Shown: in pieces, positions 1-8,496 of the stretch | Layout of the letters: every line of letters starts with the position of its first letter | How positions within the stretch are numbered: position 1 is the stretch's first letter | Origin: Maritalea sp049801075 | Lineage (GTDB): Bacteria; Pseudomonadota; Alphaproteobacteria; Rhizobiales; Devosiaceae | Assembly: GCF_049801075.1 (NCBI RefSeq) | Contig: NZ_JBNAGG010000002.1 | Location: 496,001 to 560,000 of the forward strand | Length of the DNA: 64,000 nucleotides | Direction of reading: 5' to 3' | Notes under the pieces: generated by a model | Seen by the model: only the letters and a program-made list of their open reading frames with translations | What the model was told of the DNA's origin: nothing | The model's database searches: none | Program-made: the position numbers and the translations under genes

Positions 1-2
1 TC

Positions 3-338
3 AAAAATGCTGACGGCGAAAAAAGCCTGCCGGCAACCCGTTTGATGCCGTTCTTTGGCCTGACCATGAAGCTTGGCCCTGTGGCCAATTGGGGCCTCAA
101 TCTGCATGAAAACCTGATCAATGTGGACACTGAAAAGTTCGCCACATCGGAAGAAGGTATTTTTGCAATTGGTGACATCAACTATTATCCTGGCAAATTG
201 AAACTGATCCTTTCTGGCTTCCACGAAGCGGCGCTGATGGCGCAGGCGGCCAAGAAGATCATCTCCCCGGATGAAAAAGTTGTGTTCCAATACACCACAT
301 CATCCACCAAATTGCAGAAGAAGCTTGGGGTGAAATAA
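3..338 (+). CDS. Ferredoxin-NADP reductase, C-terminal part (partial)
   Basis: This is the last 111 codons of a flavoprotein cut by the left edge of the window. The visible part contains the thioredoxin-reductase-like C-terminal FAD signature (GIFAIGDI followed by YPGKLKLILSGFHEAALMA), typical of type-2 ferredoxin-NADP+ reductases, which move electrons between NADPH and a small ferredoxin in the cytosol. The stop codon overlaps by one base the ATG of a 2Fe-2S ferredoxin gene, so the two are translationally coupled and the ferredoxin is the likely partner. The N-terminal NAD- and FAD-binding halves cannot be seen, so a general pyridine nucleotide-disulphide oxidoreductase is the alternative name. 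Confidence 0.8.
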   Translation, partial: KNADGEKSLPATRLMPFFGLTMKLGPVANWGLNLHENLINVDTEKFATSEEGIFAIGDINYYPGKLKLILSGFHEAALMAQAAKKIISPDEKVVFQYTTSSTKLQKKLGVK

Positions 339-670
339 TGCATATTTACGTCACCGACCATAATGGCAAGGAACATGAGCTGGAAGCGCTGGAAGGCTGG
401 CGCGTCATGGAAGTGATCCGCGATTGGGGCTTGCCCATCAAAGCCGAATGCGGTGGCGCATGTGCGTGTGCAACTTGCCATGTGTTCGTTGATCCCGAAT
501 GGCAGAGCAAGCTGCACCCCGCCACGGACGAGGAAGAAGATATGCTCGACACGGTTCCCGATGTTGAAGACAATTCTCGCCTTTCTTGCCAAATCCTGAT
601 GAGCGAAGAGCTCGACGGGTTGAAAGTTTCTCTGGCGCCGAGCGCAAAGCCCGACGCTGAGGTTGCATAG
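338..670 (+). CDS. 2Fe-2S ferredoxin, adrenodoxin type
   Basis: A 110-residue soluble ferredoxin carrying one 2Fe-2S cluster. The ligand pattern C38-x5-C44-x2-C47 ... C84 is the adrenodoxin/FdVI pattern; an additional C42 lies inside the loop. The acidic stretch around residues 64-78 fits the reductase/P450 docking surface of this family. It starts on the ATG overlapping the stop of the upstream reductase gene, which supports a two-gene electron-transfer operon. Such ferredoxins serve cytochrome P450s, Rieske oxygenases or Fe-S assembly; nothing in the window says which. Confidence 0.88.
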   Translation: MHIYVTDHNGKEHELEALEGWRVMEVIRDWGLPIKAECGGACACATCHVFVDPEWQSKLHPATDEEEDMLDTVPDVEDNSRLSCQILMSEELDGLKVSLAPSAKPDAEVA

Positions 671-674
671 TTTT

Positions 675-716
675 CGCTCACGGTTGAGCGCTGGTCGGTG
701 CTTTGCACCGATCAGC
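675..716 (+). terminator. Tandem hairpins after the ferredoxin gene
   Basis: Two hairpins follow the ferredoxin stop: CGCTCA/TGAGCG (675-680 with 685-690) and a 12-bp stem at 690-701 with 705-716, closing a TTT loop and containing one G-T pair. No T-run follows, so this is either a Rho-assisted end or 3'-end protection and not a classical intrinsic terminator. Confidence 0.4.
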
Positions 717-887
717 TAACCTGCGCGGGCGCGGCGCTAAAGTGCGCCGGGCTGGCCGCCCAAGCCTTGTTCAGGTGCCCCCGGCGTTTGCGCTTATGGG
801 GGCATTTTTATGGGGCGTCACTGGTTGCTGCGCTCGCATTTTCTGTCCTAACGTCGGACGGGCTGGCCTAGCACCCCCGGCATTATT

Positions 888-1034
888 GCGCGCCGCCGTC
901 GTTCGCTGCGCTCACTACCCCGGCATCCCCGAAGTTTTTACGTGCCGCCACCGCTCGCTGCACTCCCGTCCCCGGCACCCCCGGAGTCTTTTTTGCCGCC
1001 ACCGCTCGCTTCGCTCCCGTCCCCGGCACCCCCG
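888..1034 (+). repeat. GC-rich ~40-bp dispersed repeat, three copies
   Basis: Two clear copies of a roughly 40-bp unit beginning GCCGCCACCG and ending GTCCCCGGCACCCCC lie at 944-983 and 995-1034; a diverged copy is at about 890-930. The same unit recurs near 1658-1830 and, inverted, twice at 12793-12884. The unit is full of CGCTCGCTTCGC-like self-complementary stretches. It creates spurious open frames on both strands here, none of which looks like a protein. Confidence 0.7.
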
Positions 1035-1110
1035 CCGATTGGTGCCAAGCATTGAACTCTGATTTCCCGGCGCCATTTTTCCTCGACATCGGCCACACCC
1101 GCCGCCGTCA

Positions 1111-1345
1111 CCCCAAGACTTGATCTTGGGGTCCATTTCACTTTTCCGCTTGCTGATGTGGTGGCGGTCCAATCACCTGCGCTCCTACAAGCTGACAACT
1201 CAAATGGATTGCAAGGCATTATTTGTCCTCACGCCGGACGGGCTGGTCTTGCAATGACGCGGTGAGGGTGGTTGGTGCTTTGCCAAAACATCTGCGTGTA
1301 ATTGCCTACACATCCCCTTTGGCCATCCCGGCCTTGAGCCGGGAT
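1111..1345. repeat. Two REP-like palindromes with TCAAG loop
   Basis: 1111-1131 is CCCCAAGA-CTTGA-TCTTGGGG and 1325-1345 is an ATCCCGG...CCGGGAT palindrome around CTTGA. They belong to the intergenic palindrome family found throughout this window, in which the arms vary but stay complementary and the five central bases are TCAAG (or CTTGA on the other strand). Confidence 0.75.
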
Positions 1346-1409
1346 CAATTTTCCGCTTCCTGCCCACATTCGCGCAGACACACCAAAGCGCCTGACATGC
1401 GGCATGCAT

Positions 1410-1640
1410 TCAGGGGATAAGGTTTGCGGGGCACGAGACGTTTCGGGGCTCGTGGTTGCGCAGAGAATTGAGACCGTTCACGTCTCGCACCAGCGGCGTT
1501 TTTCGCACCTTGGTCTGATTATGCGGGGTGCTGACCCAATAGTCCCAGCCGCACCGATGCGTTGCACCGGACGGCCCGCCCTTGGTGTCGGGCGAAATCA
1601 AATCAAAGGCGCGGTGCGCCGCGTCCGGCCCACCAACCGC
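1410..1640 (-). other. Possible gene remnant in repeat field (low support)
   Basis: The minus strand is open for about 75 codons here, with a coding-like residue mix (WDYWVSTPHNQTKVRKTPLV) unlike the arginine/proline-rich noise around it. It has no convincing start or ribosome binding site and runs into the GC-rich repeat at its 5' side. I do not recognise the protein. The stretch also contains hairpins (for example CACGAG...CTCGTG at about 1430-1452), so structured non-coding DNA is an equal possibility. Confidence 0.2.
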
Positions 1641-1657
1641 TTCTTCATAAGTCTGTT

Positions 1658-1830
1658 TATTGCCGCCACCGGTCGCTTCGCTCCCGTCCCCCCCCCGTCA
1701 TAATGGGAGGGCCGACAGCGGTCGCCACGGTCGCAGTTTACGCACTCACGCCGCGTGGCTGCCGGGCACCCCCGGCATTTTTACGCGCCGCCGTCGTTCG
1801 CTACGCTCACTACCCCGGCATCCCCGCCAG
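1658..1830 (+). repeat. Further copies of the GC-rich dispersed repeat
   Basis: A copy resembling GCCGCCACCGGTCGCTTCGC begins near 1660, and a diverged copy (GCCGCCGTCGTTCGCTACGC followed by ACTACCCCGGCATCCCC) lies at about 1787-1830. The region 720-2200 as a whole holds only these repeats, the palindromes and no gene that I can support. Confidence 0.6.
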
Positions 1831-2223
1831 TTGGAGGGCCGATAGCGGTCGCTACGGTCGCATTTTCTGTCCTCTCGCCGGGCAGGCTGGCCCGGCATAG
1901 GGGTGAATGCGATCGCTTTGCTTGCGCCGATGCGCGGCATCCTGCCGACTGCTCGACAGGGAAACAGATATACCCCGTTGTTCGTCAACAACCGCGTGGG
2001 GCAGAAGATGGCGCCATTTTACCACGGGTTTTGGGGGCGGGGATAAGTTTGTGGGTTGTGATCGCGGTTTGTGGTGGGTGGCTTGGTTTTGATGAGTGAA
2101 ATTATTGCTGTTTTTCAGTTGGTTACGTGCAGCCGATTGCGAAAATGAATATTTGTGTGCGATTTCAAATTTCAATTTAAAGTTGTTTTTATTGCACGTT
2201 TTGCGACCACATATCAGTCGTCA

Positions 2224-2402
2224 TACTCGGGCTTGACCCGAGTATCCATGACGTCGTTCCACTTGCCGTGACGTGCGCGAGATGCGCTAATGTTTGCTTC
2301 GCTTGCAGTTCCGCATCTCTACCCAAGCAGTATTTTATAGTTTGGTTGGACGCGCCCATTTCCTGCGTGGCCAGCTGATCATGGACCATCGGGTCAAGCC
2401 CG
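2224..2402. repeat. Two REP-like palindromes with TCAAG loop
   Basis: 2224-2244 is TACTCGGG-CTTGA-CCCGAGTA, flanked by the typical GTCA and TCCATGACG sequences; 2390-2402 is CGGG-TCAAG-CCCG followed by a GTGACG flank. Same family as the copies at 1111-1345, 10137-10672 and 12563-12744. Confidence 0.7.
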
Positions 2403-2562
2403 AGGGTGACGTCGGGGAGGGGAAATGGTTGCGCGCATCCACCGCCGTTATTCCCGCCAAGCCATCCGGCGTGAGGAGAGTAAGGCGGGAACCCAGATGG
2501 GAGTTTATAATTAGCAAAATGAAAATCTCGCTTGCCATAACAAACCCCACATCTCACCTCAC

Positions 2563-4512
2563 TCAATTCGTAATTCCGAGACGGATTTTTCTGAGATATT
2601 CGTCTCGATCAAATGGATTGAGACCCGAGTGTTTTCGAGTTGGTGGATTTCCAGAAATTGGCGCATGGTAAGAAAAACTAAACTCCAATACCCCTTCGCC
2701 ACCGGAAAGATTGGGCAATATTTTTTGAATTTGCTGCGTATTGCTTGCTGAGATTGTGCCCTCCAATATGGTTTTAGCGCTTGCTGCATAGGTATTTGCG
2801 ATTTCCGCACGTGCCTTGGCCAACTCTGGCATAAATTGCCCGACAGATGAGTTGGGCAATTCAAGGCGAAACTGGTTGATGGGTTCGCAGACGATAGACT
2901 TTGATTGGATAATGGCTTGCGCGAGGACAATCGGCGTCAGCCCGCGAAAATCTGCTGCGGTTGTAATCGGTGATATCCAACCTGTTTTGGTTATTGTGAT
3001 TTCGAGATCAATCACACTCCACCCGAAATAGCCTTGCGTGAGGCAAGTCTCAATCGAGTTTTCAATTGTCCTGTAAAATCCGGCAGGCATTTGGCCTTTG
3101 TCAGCTTCCATGGAAATTTGGTTTCCAGTGCCAGCCCTTCTAGGTTCAATCCGCAACCCGAGTGTCGCATTGAATGGGTTTTCGGGTTGATCTGAAGTCA
3201 TGACCACTTCACTAGGGTGAGCGATACGTTCAATGCAAATAACGGTGCTCTCTTCGAATGAGACCTCGACATTGGCCTCGTCAAATATTTGCCTCTGAAG
3301 TACCTCTTTTTGCACTTCGCCATATAGAGAAACGAACAAAGAGTTTTCGTCATCTTTCCGCAAATTGATAAGAGGATCTTGGTTTGCTAACTCCGATAGG
3401 GTGAACCAAAGTTTGGAGGCGTCGGCTGTTTTTATCGGCGTAATTCTTGTTTCCAATGTGGGTGGAGCGAATTGATGTGATTTGCCGTTTGTCAGTTTTT
3501 CACCTATGTGATCGCCAATTTTAGTATTTTTTAATCCATGTAGAATTGCGATGCGGCCCGCAGACACGTATTGTGATTTTCGAACCTCTCCTTTGTCGAA
3601 AAGTTGAATATTTTTCACTTGAGCCGTGCCGTTTGGCAGCGTGATTTCATCACGGTTTTCGATGCTACCTGCATGGATCGCGGCGTAGGCGATACGCTCA
3701 CCACCCCAGCCTCGATCGATTTTAAAGATTGTTCCAGATAGGGGGCGTTCTGAACAATTGGCCTTTGAAGGTAAGTAAGTGTAGATCGCGTTTTGTATGG
3801 CGTTGCTGCCTGCACCTGTGACTGCCGAACCCATTATGACGGGAGTTACGCGACCCTTGGCGGTCTGCACGGCAAGATTGTCGACCAGATTTCGAGGGCT
3901 AATGCTATCTGGGTCATTTATGTAGTTGAAAAGCAGTTCTTCATCATGTTCGGCCAACTGCTCAACTAGGCTTTCGCGAACAGATTTGTCTTCAAAATCG
4001 TTTGGAATAAAGCTCGCGCTTTTGGTCGCCTCGTTTTCAACGCGACCTAATTTGACAGGGTGGACATCAAGCTGGCTGGCTAGATCGTCCACGATCAAAG
4101 CGGAGTTTGCACCCATTCGGTCGATTTTGTTGATGAAGATGAGCGTGGGAACGCCAAGTCTTTTGAGGGCACGCATAAGGATGCGGGTTTGCGGTTGAAT
4201 GCCTTCTACCGCTGAGATGACCAAAATAGCGCCATCTAAGAGGCCGAGAATGCGTTCAACTTCTGCAATGAAATCGGGGTGGCCGGGCGTATCAATCAAA
4301 TTGACCGTCAAGTCTGCGATTTCGAATGATACAACAGCAGATTTGATCGTTATGCCACGTTGTCGCTCGAGTTCGAGCGAATCCGTATGGGTGTCCCCAC
4401 GATCAACAGAGCCAATATTGTGAATGATGCCTGCTTCGAATAGCAGGCGTTCGGTTAGACTGGTTTTACCCGCATCGATGTGGGCTAGTATTCCTAGATT
4501 TAGAGTGCGCAT
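2563..4512 (-). CDS. Tet(M)/Tet(O)-like ribosomal protection GTPase
   Basis: A 649-residue translational GTPase of the EF-G-like ribosomal protection family; known members expel tetracycline from the ribosome. Visible: G1 AHIDAGKT (residues 10-17), a GSVD-x-G-x-T-x-TD segment running into LERQRGIT (about 34-54), G3 DTPGH (74-78) and G4 NKID (128-131). The Tet(M)-like domain IV segment ADFRGLTPIVLAQ and C-terminal basic tail are also present. The segment around residues 34-54 and the length (Tet(M) about 640, EF-G about 700) favour Tet(M) over EF-G. The ATG at 4512 is preferred over an in-frame TTG at 4530. By eye the gene is AT-richer than its neighbours and borders a repeat field, which fits horizontal acquisition. 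Whether it gives resistance is not shown by sequence. Confidence 0.82.
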   Translation of the reverse strand: MRTLNLGILAHIDAGKTSLTERLLFEAGIIHNIGSVDRGDTHTDSLELERQRGITIKSAVVSFEIADLTVNLIDTPGHPDFIAEVERILGLLDGAILVISAVEGIQPQTRILMRALKRLGVPTLIFINKIDRMGANSALIVDDLASQLDVHPVKLGRVENEATKSASFIPNDFEDKSVRESLVEQLAEHDEELLFNYINDPDSISPRNLVDNLAVQTAKGRVTPVIMGSAVTGAGSNAIQNAIYTYLPSKANCSERPLSGTIFKIDRGWGGERIAYAAIHAGSIENRDEITLPNGTAQVKNIQLFDKGEVRKSQYVSAGRIAILHGLKNTKIGDHIGEKLTNGKSHQFAPPTLETRITPIKTADASKLWFTLSELANQDPLINLRKDDENSLFVSLYGEVQKEVLQRQIFDEANVEVSFEESTVICIERIAHPSEVVMTSDQPENPFNATLGLRIEPRRAGTGNQISMEADKGQMPAGFYRTIENSIETCLTQGYFGWSVIDLEITITKTGWISPITTAADFRGLTPIVLAQAIIQSKSIVCEPINQFRLELPNSSVGQFMPELAKARAEIANTYAASAKTILEGTISASNTQQIQKILPNLSGGEGVLEFSFSYHAPISGNPPTRKHSGLNPFDRDEYLRKIRLGITN

Positions 4513-4662
4513 GGACGGCCATTTTCTCAAGATTAATGATCAGGTTTCTTGAAAAAACAACGTTCGCCATTTTTGCCTCTATGATCTGAATAAGGATATG
4601 TGGATGCTCGATCCACGCGGACAGGCTAGACCAATATTTGGTGTTGCGCAATATTGAGCTTA

Positions 4663-5865
4663 TTAAGCTTCAGCAACCGCCTTCTTCCCCAACACCGTTT
4701 CGTGCCCCTCCATCGGATGACGTGGGATCAATCTTGCCAACAGCAACGAAATAAACGCAAAACCAGCTCCAGCCAGGAACACCGCTGCGGGGTTGGTGAT
4801 CCAGATGAGGCCAAACACCACCGGGATGACCACGGCGGCGATGTGGTTGATGGTGAAGGCGACGGAGGCGGTGGGGGCCATGTCGCGGGGGTCGGCGATT
4901 TTTTGGAAATAGGTTTTCAGCGCAATGGCTAGTGCGAAGAAGAAATGGTCGATCACATAAAGGCTGGCGCCGAGGATCGGGTCGTTTACGAACGCATAGG
5001 CAGTGAACACCAAAATCAGGCCGATATATTCAATGGTGAGGGCGGTGCGTTCGCCAAAGCGGATGATGGCCGCGCCGATCTTGGGCGCGAAATACATATT
5101 GAACGCCACATTGATGAGGAAGAGGATGGAGACCTCGTGCACCTCAAAGCCGAATTTCTCCACCATCATCCAGGCCGCGAAAACCACAAAGATTTGGCGG
5201 CGGGCGCCGGACATGAAGGTGAGCGCGTAATAAAGCCAATAGCGTTTGCGCAGCACGATCTTTTTGATCTGCGGCACTTCTTCCTTAAACTGCGGGAACC
5301 AGAACACCATAAAGGCCACCAGCGCCAGCGTGAGGCCGCCGAAAATGGCGAAGAGGGCCGTATATGGCAGCTTAGCCCACTGATAAAGCCAAATGATCAG
5401 GCCGAACACGATCAATTGCCCGAAAGAACCGACCGCGAGAATGACGCCCAATTGGCGCGGGGCGGTTTCTTTTGGCAGCCATTGCAGCTGCAAAGACTGG
5501 TTCATCGTCTCATAATAATGAAAGCCCACGGACATGATGAAGGTGGTGATCAACAGCCCCGTCAGCGTGGGGAAATAGCCCGTGACGGCAACGCCTAAGC
5601 CCAATACCGCAAGGGAGATCAGGGCAAAGGTTTGCTCACGCAGCAAGAGCAACACAAACACGGCGGTGAAGGCGAGGAAGCCCGGAATTTCCCGAATGGA
5701 TTGCAATAGGCCCATATCGGCGCCAGTGAAGGCGGCCTTATCGTGGGCGAAATTGTTGAGGAAATTTTGCCATGAGGCAAAGCTGAGCTGCATGGCGATG
5801 GCCATGAGGATCAGCATGAAATAGGGCGAGCGCAAAAAGGCGCGGTGTTTGACAAAGATGCTCAT
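4663..5865 (-). CDS. MFS transporter
   Basis: A roughly 400-residue inner-membrane protein with about twelve hydrophobic segments and a break in the middle (around the FPQFKEEVPQ loop), the usual two-times-six layout of the major facilitator superfamily. No substrate-defining motif is recognised. The ATG at 5865 (MSIFVKHRAF) places a short cytosolic N-terminus before the first helix; an upstream in-frame start at 5892 would add nine polar residues and is less likely. It sits between the Tet(M)-like gene and the DUF697 gene on the same strand but with gaps, so no operon is evident. Confidence 0.75.
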   Translation of the reverse strand: MSIFVKHRAFLRSPYFMLILMAIAMQLSFASWQNFLNNFAHDKAAFTGADMGLLQSIREIPGFLAFTAVFVLLLLREQTFALISLAVLGLGVAVTGYFPTLTGLLITTFIMSVGFHYYETMNQSLQLQWLPKETAPRQLGVILAVGSFGQLIVFGLIIWLYQWAKLPYTALFAIFGGLTLALVAFMVFWFPQFKEEVPQIKKIVLRKRYWLYYALTFMSGARRQIFVVFAAWMMVEKFGFEVHEVSILFLINVAFNMYFAPKIGAAIIRFGERTALTIEYIGLILVFTAYAFVNDPILGASLYVIDHFFFALAIALKTYFQKIADPRDMAPTASVAFTINHIAAVVIPVVFGLIWITNPAAVFLAGAGFAFISLLLARLIPRHPMEGHETVLGKKAVAEA

Positions 5866-5928
5866 TGATTTTGAGTAGGCGCACTGGTCCAACCAGTCAA
5901 GCGCAAAAGCGGCAAAAGGGTTCTGCGC

Positions 5929-6948
5929 CTATTGGCCTTTGGTCTGATCCTGATCTTTCGCCAGCTTGGTGAGGGCGGGGAGGAAATCGCTGACCGCGGG
6001 GCCTTTTTTGAGCATATAGGGCAGCGGGCGGATGACGGCGATGGCGGCAATGCCGACGCGCACGGTCATCAGGCCATTGATCACCCCCTCGCCCAGCTTG
6101 GCAGAGAGGCGGGCGGCGAGGCCGTGGCCCAGCAATTGTTGCACCACGCTGTCGCCCAAGGCAATGCCGCCCGTGAGCGCCAAATGAGCCATGACCGATT
6201 TCGACATTTCAATAAAGCCGAAAAAGGAGGGGCGGGCGCCATAAAGCTGGGCAATGCGGCGGGTGAGGCGCGCGGCTTCATAGAGCACGAACATGATGTC
6301 AAAGAACGCGCGGGGGCTGACGGCAGTGACCAGCGAAATGCGCTGGGCCGAATTGGCGATGATGGCCTTGGCCTTTTCGTCGAGCGGGACGAGCAGAGTG
6401 CGCTCGGCAAATTCGAGCAATTGATCGCCATCCAGAATATCTTTGGCGTGGCGGTCAAACTCGGCCAATTGCCGGGCCATGGCTGGGTTGCCTTCATAAA
6501 TGGCGCGGAGCTGCTGCACCGCCTTTTGCGCTTCGGGCAGGTTTTTGCCCGTGTGGGCGGCGCTGGCTTCGTGCTTCAGTTTGGCGAGGGTTTTGAGGCG
6601 GCGGAGGCCGAGAAACTCGCGGACGATCAGGCCCAACAGGGCCAGCACCATCAGCGCCACAAGGCCAAGGCCCACATAGCCGAGGGCCGGATAGGCGCTG
6701 AACAGATCACGAACCAGCCGCTCGAGCGCCAGACCGATGCCGAGGGTGATCAGGAGGCTGAGGCTGCCCCAGAATAGGCGCGGCCAGAAGGAGCGCTTTG
6801 GTGCGGTGGCGAGGTCTGCCTCCGGCTCAATCTCAGTGCTGACATTGATGGCCTGATCGACCTCAAAAGCCAGCGGACCCAGCTCGTCTGTTTCGGGCTT
6901 TTTCTTCTCGTCCTTGGGGGAGAGATCGACGGCGAACGGATCGGTCAT
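5929..6948 (-). CDS. YcjF-like membrane protein (DUF697, TIGR01620)
   Basis: A 339-residue inner-membrane protein: charged cytosolic N-terminus (1-50), two transmembrane helices at about 55-76 and 86-112, then a soluble/amphipathic C-terminal half typical of DUF697. Its start overlaps the stop of the YcjX-type GTPase gene by four bases (ATGA), as is usual for the ycjX-ycjF pair. The pair is widespread in proteobacteria and linked to envelope stress, but its biochemical role is not established. Confidence 0.8.
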   Translation of the reverse strand: MTDPFAVDLSPKDEKKKPETDELGPLAFEVDQAINVSTEIEPEADLATAPKRSFWPRLFWGSLSLLITLGIGLALERLVRDLFSAYPALGYVGLGLVALMVLALLGLIVREFLGLRRLKTLAKLKHEASAAHTGKNLPEAQKAVQQLRAIYEGNPAMARQLAEFDRHAKDILDGDQLLEFAERTLLVPLDEKAKAIIANSAQRISLVTAVSPRAFFDIMFVLYEAARLTRRIAQLYGARPSFFGFIEMSKSVMAHLALTGGIALGDSVVQQLLGHGLAARLSAKLGEGVINGLMTVRVGIAAIAVIRPLPYMLKKGPAVSDFLPALTKLAKDQDQTKGQ

Positions 6949-8390
6949 TGCAATTTATCTCCCAAGAGGAAATCGAGCGCGCGGTCCAGCCGGATGTGCG
7001 GCAGGCCGGATTTTTGCCGCGCGGCATTGTCGAGCACGGGTGGGCGGAAGCGGAGGAATTTCAGCTTGCCCTTATAGCTTTGTTCGTCCTCAAAAATTGA
7101 ATCCGGGTTTTCCGGTAAGTTGCCGGGATATAGAGCGATTTCGCTATTGCCATCATAGGTTTTGTCGCCCAGGCTCTCGCCTTTTTGCGGCGTGCCGATG
7201 ATGGTTTTGAGCATCTTGCCTTCATGCTCCACCTCGCCTTCATGGGTGGCGCGGATGGCGGCGAGGGCCATGGATTGGGTTTCGGCGCCCTTATAATGGG
7301 CGCGTTGGCGCGCGCCTTTGACCAGCAGACCCAGCACCTCACCCAAACGATCGTGGTTGGTGTGGGGCATATGGTCGGCCTTGGTGGCGGCGAATAGGAT
7401 CTTGTCGATATGGGTGGAGAAAAAGCGGGTCCACAGCGGATTGTTGCCAGTTTTAAAACAGGTCAGAATTTCGCTAAGGGCTTTTACCAAATCCGTCACT
7501 GCATCGCTGCCGGCATTGAGCGCGGTGAGCGCGTCGACCAGAATGATCTGACGGTCCAGCCGGGCGAAATGATCACGGAAGAACGGGCGCACCACGATGT
7601 TTTTATAGGCCTCATAGCGGCGCTCCATTTGTGCGTAAAGGCTGTCGCCTTTCGGCGTCGCATCCGGCGCGGGCAACGGCGCAAAGGTGAGGGCGGGGGA
7701 GCCTTCCATATCGCCGGGCATCAGGAAGCGACCGGGCGGCAGGGCGCTTAAGGCATGTTCATCGGCGCGACAGGCCTGCAAATAGGTTTTAAAGGCGTTG
7801 GAGAGGCGGGTGGCCAGCTCTTCATCCAGCGGGGCGGCGGCATCTGCCTTCAGCGTGAGGTTGAGCCAGTCTTCCGCGATATTGGCGCGGGCGGGGGCGT
7901 GGGCCTTTTGCAATGCATCGTCGGACCACTCGCGATAGCTTTTGTCGAGCAGCGGCAAATCTAAGAGCCATTCGCCGGGATAATCGACAATATCCAGATG
8001 CACTTCGCGCGGCCCGGCCCAAGCGGTTGCCCAATGGCCTGGCTGGAATTTGAGGGTGAGCCGCACTTGTGAAATTTGCCGGGTGGATTGCGGCCAATGG
8101 CGGTCCTCGCCCTTGAGGGCTTTCAGATGCTCCTCATAAGCAAAGCGCGGCATTGCGGCGTTTGGGTGTGGGCTGAGCTGCGCGCCGATCAGCCGTCCTT
8201 CGGCCAGCGGCGTGAACAGGGAAAGATTGTCGCCCTCGATCAGATTTTGGATCATGGAGGTGATGAACACGGTTTTGCCCGCGCGGGATAGGCCCGTGAC
8301 CCCCAGCCGAATTGTGGGCACAAACAGGCCGGTGACGCTGTCGCGCATATTATCCAAGGCGATGCGGGTCTCATCGGTCCAATTGGCCAT
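6945..8390 (-). CDS. YcjX-family P-loop protein (DUF463)
   Basis: A 481-residue soluble P-loop NTPase of the YcjX/DUF463 family. The Walker A box is GLSRAGKT (33-40), following a hydrophobic beta strand; a segment DIVDYPGEW fits Walker B/G3 and the KADHMPHTN region the G4-like position. It is the first gene of a two-gene operon with the DUF697 membrane protein, with which YcjX is thought to act at the inner membrane. The substrate is unknown for the family. Confidence 0.85.
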   Translation of the reverse strand: MANWTDETRIALDNMRDSVTGLFVPTIRLGVTGLSRAGKTVFITSMIQNLIEGDNLSLFTPLAEGRLIGAQLSPHPNAAMPRFAYEEHLKALKGEDRHWPQSTRQISQVRLTLKFQPGHWATAWAGPREVHLDIVDYPGEWLLDLPLLDKSYREWSDDALQKAHAPARANIAEDWLNLTLKADAAAPLDEELATRLSNAFKTYLQACRADEHALSALPPGRFLMPGDMEGSPALTFAPLPAPDATPKGDSLYAQMERRYEAYKNIVVRPFFRDHFARLDRQIILVDALTALNAGSDAVTDLVKALSEILTCFKTGNNPLWTRFFSTHIDKILFAATKADHMPHTNHDRLGEVLGLLVKGARQRAHYKGAETQSMALAAIRATHEGEVEHEGKMLKTIIGTPQKGESLGDKTYDGNSEIALYPGNLPENPDSIFEDEQSYKGKLKFLRFRPPVLDNAARQKSGLPHIRLDRALDFLLGDKLQ

Positions 8391-8496
8391 CAGGCAGGAT
8401 TCCTCAACTCAAATGCTATCCCTTAAGGTAGGGGTTTTATTTTATGGGGCAAGGGGTTGGGACTTATGGTCAACAATCAATTGGATATAAACATGA

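Noticed and set aside
703..2099. Many open frames of 60-119 codons on both strands in the first repeat field
   Set aside because: They are rich in Arg, Pro, Ala and Cys, repeat each other through the 40-bp units, and lack ribosome sites; they are products of GC-rich repeats.
4945..5598. Open frame of 217 codons on the plus strand opposite the MFS gene
   Set aside because: It is the antisense of a high-confidence membrane transporter, rich in His, Glu and Arg as expected of reverse-complemented hydrophobic codons.
5932..6777. 281-codon plus-strand frame opposite the DUF697 gene
   Set aside because: Antisense shadow of a well-supported gene; no ribosome site and low-complexity Ala/Gly/Glu composition.
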